Positions 46,851-59,700 of a stretch of 64,000 nt of DNA are shown one piece after another. This DNA comes from Halichondria panicea (Eukaryota > Porifera > Demospongiae > Suberitida > Halichondriidae): positions 4,142,646 through 4,206,645 of the forward strand of contig NC_087391.1 of the NCBI RefSeq assembly GCF_963675165.1, written 5' to 3'. The position numbers and the translations under genes are program-made. The stretch's first letter is position 1. Each line of letters begins with the position of its first letter. The notes beneath the pieces are model-generated. The model did no database searches. It had not been told where the DNA came from and saw only the letters and a program-made list of their open reading frames with translations.

Positions 46851-47270
46851 GCCACTATGTAACGTACTTACAAACACTTTTTAGCATGTTTCATGGTCTG
46901 GTAGGTACAGGGTTATCCCATTATGGAAATACAAGTACAGCGGATAAATTTGACAACATTTTAAGTTTGGCGACTTGAAGAATAATTATATAATTTAATT
47001 GCAGATTGTAAATTTACAATTTTATACTGTTAATGACGTTTACGTATCTATTGTATACAAGCCGTAACATTGTAGACATTGTTTTTATATTTTATATATA
47101 TATAATTTATATTCCCTTACCTTATTTTAGAGATATTTTCCAAAGCATCCAAAATATTTTGTCATTGGTTTGACTTGTTTGTATGTTGTGTCAATGTCTG
47201 GGTGAGTGCTAGCACACAGTAAACCACATGTACTGTCAGTTCATGTGCTCCTGTTCAACCAACCATGTAG
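46851..47270. other. No firm exon seen upstream of the Death/ANK gene
   Basis: AT-rich. A short stretch ending ATGTCTGG/GTGAGT (47193-47206) could be a donor, but the only phase-compatible frame has a stop codon 12 nt upstream of its ATG. The 5' end of the gene is therefore undetermined. Confidence 0.3.
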
Positions 47271-47371
47271 ATATCGAGAACATAGGTGGACAGACTGCTG
47301 CTGATATGGCCAGAGGGTGGGGGTACCATGCCTTGGCTGACTATGTGGAGGGGTTCAGCCTGGACCTAGAG
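47271..47371 (+). CDS. Putative exon, ankyrin-repeat-like, 5' of the Death exon
   Basis: CATGTAG acceptor and GAG/GTGAGT donor enclose one open frame, DIENIGGQTAADMARGWGYH.. (34 aa). It looks like a terminal ankyrin half-repeat (GGQTAADMARGWGYHALADY). It begins in phase 1 but ends in phase 0, whereas the next exon (47778) needs phase 1. A linking exon is therefore missing, or this exon belongs to a different transcript. Confidence 0.4.
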
Positions 47372-47777
47372 GTGAGTTGACCATCAGCTGTTGTACACAG
47401 TAGTCAGTAGGTATCTACTGAGTTGCATGGTCAGTACAGCTAGATCAGTGGTTTCCGTGTGATGCCGTTCATGCACCTTCCATATATTGTTAAATCTCAT
47501 GCAGTTAATTAGTGATCAGTTTCTTTGAAGGTGCATGTTGGGTTGTAAATAGTGTTGGTCACAATGTCTATAACCTCGATCTAGCAACATTTGCATCCAT
47601 AGTTTATATTATTGCCCTCCGGCAGTTTACTTGTACAGTGCAATACCACATGCAGTGTATGACTAGACAATGACAATGCCTCAGGTATGCCTTCTCAAGA
47701 TCAGTACACTCCATAATTATACTACATGATCATGAGCCCCTTTGGCTTTAATACTTCCTTTTCTAACTATTATGTAG

Positions 47778-50700
47778 ATCCTCTGTCCTCGTACCCAACA
47801 CTGGAACAGCTGAGTCAGTTGGAATGTGACCAATGGCTTCAACTTGGTGTTCGCTTGGGATTGGGCAATGACCAACTGGAAACCATAAAGAAGAGCCAAT
47901 ATCCCACAGCAGCAACTCTCCAGGCAGCCAAAATCAAGAATATTGACATGCAGTGGAAGGATATTGTGGAAGCTCTAGTGAGCATTGGAGAGTACAAGTT
48001 GGCAGAGAGTGTGTGCACTCAGCAAGGTCAGTAAATGATTGCTCCTGTTTTATTACTAACATTCTTGTATGGGAAACTACTCCGTACTGCAAGCTTGTGT
48101 AGACTTTTTTCTCTTTTGCTGTAGAGTAAACAACCGATTATCATGTTCGAATACTTGTTCTCGAGGACAGCAGCTCAGAGCACTAAGTGGAGTGACAAGG
48201 CCAAACATTCAACTATTCTAGTTCCAACATAGCCACGATTTTTCGAACTCTCTCTCTCGTATCAACAGAAGGCGCTCTAAAGAGATAGCTACAATGCATG
48301 ACCGTAATTTACAACAAGTAAACTATGTACAGCTCTGGTTTCGAGGTCTGACTGCAAGCCGTTAGACAATAGTGGCCTCTTGAAAAAGTGCAGTAGTGCC
48401 ATCAAAATCCAAACGATTAATACCTTTTCTCCATTTTTTCCTAAGTTGCAGTTTTACGTCATGCTACACTGGAAATTATAAAGAAAAGGTATTAATCGTT
48501 TGGATTTTGATGGCACTACTGCACTTTTTCAAGATGCCTCCATTGTCTAACAGCTCGCAGTCAGACCTCGAAACCAGAGCTGTACATATATACTTTACTA
48601 TATAGTTGTAGATTACGGTTATGCATTGTAGCTAGCTCTTTAGAGTCTTCTGTTGATACGAGAGAGAGAGAGCGAAGATTCGTGGCTATGTTTGAACTAA
48701 ATCTGTTCCAATAGTTGATTGTTTGGCCTTGTCATGACCACTCCGCCGAGGAAGCTTTTTGCTGATCGTGGGTTCGGACTTGAATAGAGCCTTACCTAGT
48801 CTATATACCTATATGTACTATCAGCTTAGTGCTCTGAGCCGCTGTCTTCGAGAACAAGCGTTCGAAAATAGAAAATAGAACGTGTTCGATAATCGTTCGT
48901 TTACTCTATTCGTCTGTATTCACGTCTGCACTGTACAATGCAAGTAAACTTAACAATTGTATGCTGTCTTAATTAATTATGCTAACAATACCAACTGCAG
49001 GGGAAGGTGAGAGTGCTCTGTCAGTGAGTGCATACTATGGCTGGCTGGACTGTGTCAAGCGTCTTGTGGAAACTGTGGGCCTCAATCCAAAAGGTGAAAA
49101 TGGTACCTCAAGAACAAGTTTCATGTTCACTCCTATAGTTAGACTGAGCCCACAATAGTCGCTTATCAACATGATCGAGGCTTATTTTGGATAATATTAT
49201 AGTTATTATGACTAATAACTAACTGGGGGCTCAGACAAACAAAAAGCAAATAAGTAGAGCTTGTCTATAAGAGTGAAAGGAAAAAACAATTTCTTGAGGT
49301 ACTGTTTCGTCACAAATACCGTATATGCTTGATCAGGAGCCGCGGCTACTAATATTTCATTTTGCTGGAAGAGGAGGCTACAATTCGAGAGAGGCCACTG
49401 TTCAAGAGCAGCGTTTATTCAACAACCTTTAGTTTGTCATCAAAAGTTCTTTTCACCTGCATAAACTTGAACTCTGCCATGAGAAAGTCTTTGTGAAGCA
49501 CTAACAAGCTGCTACCTGTAACCAACCAGCAGCTACGTACATATAGCTAGCTGCATGCTAGTATTAATAATTTTTTTGGCTGCCATGTTTACTGTTCACT
49601 GAGGCTACTATTTGAGAGCGGCTACTACATATTGCTAGCAAGGGAGGCTACTATTTGAGTGCGGCTCTTATACAAGCGCGGCCTCTGATCGAGCATATAC
49701 GGTACTCCCCTCCAGGTTCAAGGTGTTAGCAATAACAATGCTGATAGTAACCTAGGAAGGCAATGAATAACATAAGTGATAATCATCACTATAATGTTAT
49801 TCGTTGCAAATTTCAGGTTTCCCAGTATATAATTATACAACCTGACTGTGGTTTTGACGTAGACCTATTATGACTTGAAGTGGAGTTGCGTACTTTTCCT
49901 AATGAAATCACGAGGAACAGCAACTAATGTAACCTGCAAAATTAGTAGTGCCGTATCTCAATTGATGAAATTTACTCCATGCTCTCCCCCTTTGGAAATC
50001 ACAGCCTGTTAGACTAGATGCCTCTTTCAGAACACCATCAAGGATCTTTACTAGTGCAGCCATACATTGTGACAAAGCAGTAACTGTGTTCTTGTCATCT
50101 GCTTCAATCTTGGCTTATTAGTCTCCTGCCAAACTATACTGCACCTGATAGGGGGGTTCCAAACTACGAGCGCGCAGCACGAAATTTTTTGGGGGTTACG
50201 CCCACTTTCGGTCACACGTGACTAGGGAAAATCCCATACTCAGCCAGGGGAAGTCCCATAATAGACTTGCGTAGAGCATAGATAGTAGAGGAAGGGGATT
50301 GGAAACACAGGCAATTAGCACTATTTCACACGAACCGTCCTTGCTACAACCTCAATTATAGCCGCGACCATGGATGCAGCTTAAAGTGCTGAGCTTGCAA
50401 TAAACTTGTTGTGCACTAATATAATGGCAGTTTATGAGCTTAAGCAAGCTTATGATCATGCATAGACAACAATGAACAATCAATAAAAGGTAAAGCATGG
50501 TCTAAACATGAATTATCAATGTTCTTCCAGTGATTTGATTTTCTCAGTCCAAGTTTTTGCCACACATCGACACTGCGGTGACAAAATCAGAGCATGAATA
50601 GTGATTTTCAATATCTAATGGGCAATAATATGGACATTGATCTTTAATACTGCCGAGTCTCTAATATAAACTCAGCTTAGTTATGGAGATGCTACCCCGC

Positions 50701-53700
50701 AAAGATGGCTAGTGGAAATCAACAAATCGGCCAATAACTCAAGAAGTATGATATCCCCACTTCCAATAATAATATAGCTCAAGCAATAAAATACCATCAT
50801 GTACTACTACTGTGATCATTCATTTAATAGATGCAATTTATAAGTCAGTTCCTACCCCACAAATAAAAAGAAGAAGCTAAGTGTTGTAAAATCTTCAAAT
50901 TTTGTGTGCTACCAGAGTGAACATGACTTCTAGCTAGTAATAATGTTTCATTTTATACCTAGCCATGCCTCAAGACAAATTTTAGGGCTATTCATACATT
51001 TACTTACCTAGTATATCCTCTCATTTGCTTGTTTTCAAAAGCTTCTTTTGACCTCAAAACCAGTAAAATCACACCTCAAGGTGTCTATTGGTTGCAACGC
51101 GCACGGCCTCACGTTGCAAGCATAAGCTCACATGATCCCGTTTCCAATCCCCTTCCTCTACTATCTATGCGTAGAGCTAGCTAGCTGCCACGAACAGTCA
51201 ACTAGCTAACCTAGGCTAACCTGAACACTCCTTTGGCAGTTCCTGATCAAAACAACAGGTACAATCATTGAATCAAATTACAATAGCTACAAAACTGATA
51301 AATAGCTAGCTGATAGCTGTAGTAAAGCCACAATAGCTAGACTGAAAGGGGGGATCTGTGGCACCCTGGAATCTCCCCTGGATCCGCCACTGACTGTTGA
51401 GATTTAAGTCTGCCCGAGCAAGAACTGTCACAATAGTTTCTTGTGCAGATATATATATATCGGTAGTCGAGCGTACGTAGGGCCGGCGGTAGTGGCTGCT
51501 TCTGAGAGAATTATCAAATGCCACCTGTAGTTCACGTGATGGAAACACGCAGCTGAACCAAGAATGCTATGAATATCATTACGTTCCCAATACATTTAGG
51601 AAGTCCCACGCCCATCGCAAATCCTCTAGAAAACAGCAAAAAGGGGTGAATCAGATTGACTTTAATTGCTCTGAGATTGAGAGAAGTCTTCTCTTGGTAT
51701 ACCAGCAAAGAGTAGAGTCTAACCTTTAATCTAAAAGTCTATTTGTGTTGAGTTTGACCTTCATAAAGTTCTCATAACTTTGTCATACTTCACTGAAATT
51801 CAAAGTTTCATATACCATTCGATTCCTTGTTAAAAAAAGCGCTTCTATCTATATGATGTAGAGCTGGTAAGCTCCTTAAAAGTTAGCATTTTCCATGTAG
51901 AAGTCCCAGGCATACTTGTCAACCACATAAAGCATAAATGAAGCCATAATTGACCACATAACTTCCGGGGTCGAACTCAACGCAAATATACTTTTAACTA
52001 GCTACTCATTAAAAGTGAACGTGATATTTTAGCTATGCAATGCTCAAACTCTCATATTATCGAGTCAAAATACCCTTGTGCAAGAACTTCGTACAGCAAT
52101 ACTTTTCCCACCCCCCTAACCAAAGATTAACGCTATAATTACTGCAATATTGTTGCTAGTGTGATAGGTTGAACCAATTATGTCCGACTTTACAACAGCG
52201 ATTTTGTAACTGTATTATCTACGTAATCGTATGTTTGTTAAAAGTTTTAACCGAAAGTCAAGAGCACAACATCTCAAAAAAGAAAAACAATACAAATTAG
52301 TGGGTATAGTATAAAGTACTGTATAGTGGAAATTTTAGCCAGTGCAAATTTTCACTATTTGGCTCCAGAGCCCTCAGCAGAAATGTTCGTGGGTTCTAAT
52401 ATTCGCATTTTCAATGCCAGGAAACAGCACCCACCAATAGCTTTGCATTAGAAATACCAGTGCGTGGGTATTTAACTATTTTAATTTTCGCATTTTCTGT
52501 CTATACCCTCGAAAAACTTACCTCACGAAAATTTACGTCGTCAAGGCAGTAATTGCACGTCGTCATTAACGACGTGCAATTACTGCCTTGACGACCAATA
52601 ACGGCCGCGGCAAATTTTTTTACTGAAACTGCTGCTAAAAATGTCCTTAACTGAAACTGCATCACAAACGATTAACAATCAATAGTATGGCTACTCATGC
52701 AATAAGGGATTAATAGCACTCATAACAAGCACTGGCAAGGTTAATAGCACTCGACGTATAGCCATACAATTATTATTTTGTAAGGCATACTTAATAAAGA
52801 GTTATAATTATCTTATTTTGCTATACGCACTATTAGAGGTTTCAAACACTATAATGAACCAAAGCATGTGGTGTATGTACAAGCATGTTGATCCAAATAG
52901 TAAGTGTTTAGCAGTGCTGTTAGGTTGTTGATTGGTCTTCCACAGAGCCCGTCAACAAGGCTGGTGACACCCCACTCTCTCTAGCCTGTGCTAATGGCCA
53001 CTCGGACACTGTCAAGTATCTTGTGAACCAGCATCATTGTGATCCTAAAAGTAAGCATTGGTACATAATTATGTACATCAATTGCTGCATCACTCAATAC
53101 ACTCGTACATGTACAGGTACAGTCAACAAGGCTGGTGACACCCCACTCTCTCTGGCCTGTACTAATGGCCACTTGGACACAGTCAAGTATCTTGTGAACC
53201 AGCATCATTGTGATTCTAAAAGTAAGCATTGGTACATATTTATGGTACATCAATTGCTGCATCACTCAATACACTCGTACATGTACAGGTACAGTCAACA
53301 AGGCTGGTGACACCCCACTCTCTCTGGCCTACAAAAGTGGACACTGGGAAGTGGTCAAGTATCTCGCCATCACTCATCACTGTGATACAAAAAGTAAGTT
53401 TGTTCATGGTTGTCAATGAATGACCTGTTGGTTTTATCACACTATTATTCTATAGAATTGCATATTATTATTGATACTGTAGCTGTAAGTTTGGCTCTAT
53501 TATTGGCAGTTTAAAATGCTGCAGGCATAATTATTATAAGTGCAAATGATGTACTGGGACTGACTACCAAGCTAATTGCATGCCATTGGTAATCTTTAAT
53601 CCATGATTCGCCAATCGCCAAGTTTACCCGCTATAAGTTATAGCCTATAGCATATACTACGGGACAGACAGATTGAGGATTGAGGAAAACGGTTCCCCTT

Positions 53701-56700
53701 TTTACTAGATAAAGTTATTAACCCGAAGCGCGTAGGCGGCCTCGGTTACAGTAGTCTGTCTGTGTGTCTGTGTGTCTGTCGCTCAGTTTGGCTTACCTGG
53801 TGCTTTGGGCATCACAATTTGTACGTAGGGAAACTTAAAACTAAGGCTTAAAATTTGGCAGATTTTGCTAAGAAGTCTTTGTTTCGCAGAAAAGTCGAGC
53901 TAAACCTAAGAAGCTTTTTGCGTACTACTAAACACGGCTATTATTTGGAACATTAATTACCCTAAGACCTCGATTTAAGGCGACCCTCCAAATATGCGAC
54001 ACCCAGGAGCTTCAGCAATATTCTGACCTCTAAAAGTGAGCGACAGCTGCGTTGACAAAAAAAAGTAATGTCGCGCTCTAAATAGAGGTAAATATAGCCA
54101 CTCCCTAGCCTCGATTATAGCCCACTGGAAAGTCAGTGTTTTAAGCGGCCTAAAATCGAGGCAAGTAGACTCTATAAAGTTATCTCCAATTAGATGCGAC
54201 CCTATAAATATGTGACACCTGGGCTTCAATATAATTTTTCAACCTCCAAAAGAAGCAACCTCTGGCTTCGTAATTATTAAAAAGTGTTGCTTTAAATCGA
54301 GATCTTACGGTAGCCCAGCTAGATACGGCTATTATTCGAAACATAAGCCAGTAATTACTGTTTGCTTTGTGTGTTTGTGGAAAAGGGTCGATACAATAGA
54401 AAGCTAGAATTGTGTCTGGTTTGTCTCCACATTAGCTGACTCTGGAATCCTACTCCAGGAGCCATACTTCTCTGCATGAGACTCCAGGCTTCTTTGCTGT
54501 GATCCTAGCTAGTCCACAGTGCATATATCTATCTATGTACCACTAAAACCCTGTTCTCAATGTTTCAGCATGCCTCCAGTCTGGTTCCTGAGTTGCTGTG
54601 CTAGACAGTTAAGTCATACATGATATTCATCACTATATGCACGGTATTATATCACTCTTCTGGTTTCTTTATAATCATGTCACCAGCCGAGGGTTTGCAC
54701 TTTAGTGCTCTAGTTATTATTATTATTTTTTTTTTTTCATGTAATATCAAACAGTACAAATGTACAAAAGCAAAAGATAAGAGGGGGGGGCATACAGTTT
54801 AGCGGATACCATCTGCTGAAGTAGGTAAAGTTTGTTGGCGATGAAGCCACAGGCAGGCATTTCCTCTCCAAAGTGCAATGGCCAGGCGATGAAACAGATG
54901 CTTCTTGGTGGAGGATGTGGAATGTGTCATGGTTACTCTCCGGTCGATGGCATTTCTGATGGCACCTATGATGTTGATTGTTTCTTCACCTAGACCTCCT
55001 AGTGTTTCTGCCACAATGGGAATGAAGTTTACACCTATGGAGCGGCAGGCCTATATGGGTGGTGAGCTTGCGCCTAACTCCAACTTCTAGGGTGTGTCCA
55101 GGGGAGAAGGCAGCTTCATGAATGAGGGTTTGCTGGAGCGGTTAAATTACATGGACGTCCAAGGCAGCGGGTCTTGACAGGGATTCTGGGATTAAACCTT
55201 GGGCCTCTTGGGATGGTTCGAGAGCTGCAGATTGAGCGGCTGAGAAAATGACATCTCTGACCGCATTGTGGTGGGTGATTCTGTCTCCATTTCCGCCACA
55301 GCCAACTTGATGGTCACCATATTCGTCGGCGGAGGTGCGACATGCTGGGCAGAGGTGGGGGGCACTGTGGAGAGGGATGCCGAGCCAATATTTCAAGCAG
55401 CTGTTGAATTCCTTGTTCTGCATGTGGAGGCCAAGCACATCTGCTGGCACCCCGTTCAACCAATCTCCAGCATGGGGTAGAGCAGACGAGTTTGCCAAAG
55501 CACGAGCCCTGGTTGAAGGTGAGAGGTTTTGGTACATGGCTTCATCAATGGCACAGGACAAGTGGCGCTGACGTAGAGGGATGTCTATGTCATCGAGATT
55601 GAGCCATTCAGGGTGGGAAGAAGAGGATGACAGGGCACTCACAGCTTATTCAAGATAGGCGTCCAGATTGGTCGGGCGATTAAGGATACGTTCCAGGGTC
55701 TTGGTGGAGGCAGCTGAGGAGATGAAAGCTGCAGGGGCATGTAAGACAGCACTGCGGAGGTTGAGGCCGCCACGGTTGCTTGGTAGGGAAGTTTTCTGCC
55801 ATTGATTATCAGCAATCACTTGGTAGAGAGTATAATTATATTGAAAATTTTCAAGAGCCCTCAGAAAAAAATTGTTGTGGGTTGTGTTTAATGCCAGAAA
55901 ACCACACCCACCAAGACCTTTGCATGTGAAATACCAAGAGTATATGATATAGAGAGAGTATCAATGATATAGAGAGAGTATCAAACGTAGGCATACTGTA
56001 CATCAGATGTATGCGGAAAGTAACGTGACTTCCTGTATCTGTTACAAGCTTGGAATTTGCACACTGACCAATCCAAGTGTGGGTGATGTAATCTATCAAG
56101 TAGATTACATCACTTGGATGGGTTGATAGATTACATCACCCACACTTAGATTGGTCAGTGTGCAAATTCCAAGCCTACGTTTGATACTCTCTCTCTATCA
56201 TAATACTCTTGGAAATACCAATGCATAGGAGTTTCTCCCAGTTTTAATATTCGCGTTCACTACTCTGCCCTAAAAAAGTGCACTTTACGAAAATTTCCCG
56301 CTCTACATGCATGGTGTGTATTTTTTGATACAGTTGAACAATTGAATTCCTTCTGTACAGGGGTGGAGGAAGAGCACCTTTATCAAGAAGCCATCAAGAA
56401 CGATCGAACAGTGTCTCTTCGCTACCTCAAGCTCCTTCTTCTTGGTCCTGGCCAAGTTGGAAAGTCAACCTTTCTCCGTAGACTTCTTGGTGAAATGAAA
56501 TGGGACATTGACTCAGATCCAAAACCTCATTGTAGCACAGAAATGGCTCGCTTACAGCAAGTATGTATTAAATATACTCCTATTGCTGCCGCTGTTACTA
56601 CGGATGGTTGGCACACTATTGAAGAATTACACAATCAAGTTGCCGTATTAACCTCAATGTTGGTGAATGAACAAGTGCATGTTAAAGAAGTTGGTAATAC

Positions 56701-59700
56701 CAAGTTAACAGAATCCCAGAGAATAAACAATCCTGAAGAAGAGTCTCACCAACCTCAAGTACAATGCAATAGTCATTCAAGTGCTTTGCCACTAACCAGT
56801 ACTCAGGAACGTCTGGGAGCTACAACCTCAACTTACAATCTAAAATTGGATTATAAATATCAACAAGATACATTGTCTCCAAACAACATAGCAAATGTTC
56901 TCGATAAATATAAAGAGCTAAGACACAATTTGAAGCTAAAACCACAAATTTTGATCGAGACCCTGCTTAATATAGTGGATGTAGGTGGGCAACTAGCATT
57001 TTTGGATATGTTTCCATCATTAACAATTGGTCCTGCTATGTACTTGGTGTTCATGAAGCTCCTAGACGGATTAGGAACTGAACACCCTGTAACGTTTGTC
57101 GATACAGATCCAATTGTGTGCAAAGAGTACACTTACACATCAGAAGATATCATTTTCACTGCTCTTTCAAGCATTGCATGTTTTGGAAATTCGGATGCTG
57201 AGGTAGAAGAATACATAGCGAGTGACAACAAATCAAACAAACTTTCAAGTTCAATAGCGTTATTGTTAGAAACATTTAAAGATGAATACTTGGAAGCAAC
57301 GAAAGAAGTCCAGTTAGTGGTTGATCGAAACGAAACAGAACTCAAAACCCGATTAAAGGACACTGGTCTTCATAATATAGAATACTATGACCGAGAAAAA
57401 GGTCATATCTTTTTGAACAAAAATGGAGAGATTGCTACTTATCGAAAATGTCTTAAAGAATTTATACCATTGTTTAAGAAACTGATCATAAATATCTCGA
57501 TTACTAACAATTCTCCTTTGCTTATGGGAAACTACAATATAATTACATTACCAGACCTCAGTGTAAGTCATCTAGTAACTGAAACAAGAAGTAAAGAAGA
57601 AACAAAGAGCAAAAAGAAGAAAAGTGGATTTGTACCTCCAAGAAGGCAGATATTTCTATTGTTGAAGCGTCGTCGTAAACGAAAGATAAGAGGCAAACAA
57701 AGTGCTTTGAAAGCACGGCCATTAAGTGATTCTGAAGATGATAAAAACTTGCCGGATGTAGTTCAAGAAAAAAGCCTTAAGACATTAAAATCAAGAATGC
57801 AAATAGTAACAATATCCAGGTATACTGATCCCCCAAAGTTGAAAGGTCATGTTTCTGCTAAACTTGCATATTTAGAGTCTGATTCAAACAGTCAAGAAGA
57901 AGATATAGGCAACCGAACTGACATTTTTGCTACTGATCAATGCTCCTCTGTTAAAATGGATCTCGTACACAATTGCCAATATTCATATTCAGAAGAACCA
58001 GTTGCACAAACAAGGCAAGCCCTGTTATCCATGAAAGGGACAGCTATTTTCAGAGTGGGGGCACCTTCAACTGAACTAGAATTTAAGCGTCTGCGGGTCT
58101 CAGTCAATGTTCAAGCATTCTATTTGTTGATCAAGCGTGAGAAATCAGCTATAGTCACATACATTTCTACTGAAAACAAACAAGAACTGTATTGCTTTGA
58201 AAATCGAGGATTGGGTAGGAAAAAGAAACCAGTTTACAGAGTCACATCTGAGGCTGAAACATTGTACGATTTCTCCAAGTCTGCAATAGTTCATGGATCA
58301 TTTTCAAAACGAAACTTAGTGGTTATCAAGGAATTGGAAACACCAAAAAGTAACTTTGTTGGTATTCCATCACATGAGAAACTTAGTCAGTCCAATATTG
58401 GATTAGTAGATCATATATCTACCTCTGAAACATCATCACAACAACTCTATAGCTCAGAACGTACTGACTCCATGAGACTTCCTACATTGGCTGCTGCAAA
58501 TAGCTTAAGCACGAGTTCACCACCTGTAGCAGCAGAATCTCCAGTTAAAAGTAAAGGTGTAAGAGGAAGGGTACAAGTAGATGGTGAACAAAAGGCCTCA
58601 TTGAATGCTTCTATTCCACGAGCAAGTACTATAAGGACAAGTGAGAGGACAAGGGAGAGAAACTCTCCTCGCGAAAACGACAGTAGCCTACAGCGAAGTA
58701 TCCCTACACGAAGATCACCTGATTGGATTGCCATAGCAACTAAACTTCTTCATGTTCCCGACTATCAAAAAATGATACAGATTCTCAATGGTGTCACACC
58801 AGCTCAGGAAGATCTTGTAGCTCATAAATTCATCAAGGGAATTGCTTACTTCAAAGTTGGCAAGTTACGACAAGCAATGAGTGACTTACACGAATGTGAG
58901 AAATTTGCTTTAGAATCCATTGAAAACGAAAGATGTGCACACTCTCAAAGCCAATTGGATAGAGGAGTATTTTCAATGCAACCATTTGGATCACAGGCTT
59001 CCCCCCAGGCATCAAGTTTGCAATATTTGCAACAATCATCCAAAAAAGGAGACGTTGCTGTTTGTAATGTATACATGGGAGATCTGCACTATACTTCAGG
59101 CTCCTATCTTGAGGCATCGAAATGTTATCAACGAGCGGCCGATTTGTATGATAGAGAATGTGTAGCAAGACTGTTCAGGATGGTTCCCCCCACCATATCA
59201 ACAATTCACTCGAAATGTGGCAGCTGCTTACGCAATTTGTCCAAATCAATGGAGGCCATTCAAGAGTACAGAAATGCTATCGAGACAGCCATTAGAGACA
59301 AAGACCGTCTTGCTGCTCACACTAGCCTTGGAAACCTCCAACAGACTCTAGGTCAGAACAAAGAAGCACTGGTAGAGTATGAACATGCCCTTGATCTAGC
59401 AGAGAAACTCAATGAACACATGTCAGTTGGTTGGACTCATGGGAATATTGGAAATGCCTTCCTCGGACTGAATGAAAAAGACAAAGCACTATTTCATCTT
59501 CAAAAAGCCCTTGATATCACTATTAAGTACGAACCTAAACCAGATTCTATAGGAAGAGCATATAATAACCTAGGCACTGCCTACCAGTCAATGGGTGACC
59601 TTGACAAAGCTGAAGAACACTATGACCTTGCTTTAAGTCAGGCTATCTACGGCAATGACCCAGCTGGACAATCCAGGGTTTATGGAAATATCGGAAACAT

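Noticed and set aside
47131..47206. First exon of the Death/ANK gene ending in GTGAGT
   Set aside because: The only phase-compatible frame has a stop just upstream and would leave a 6-residue start peptide. Too weak.
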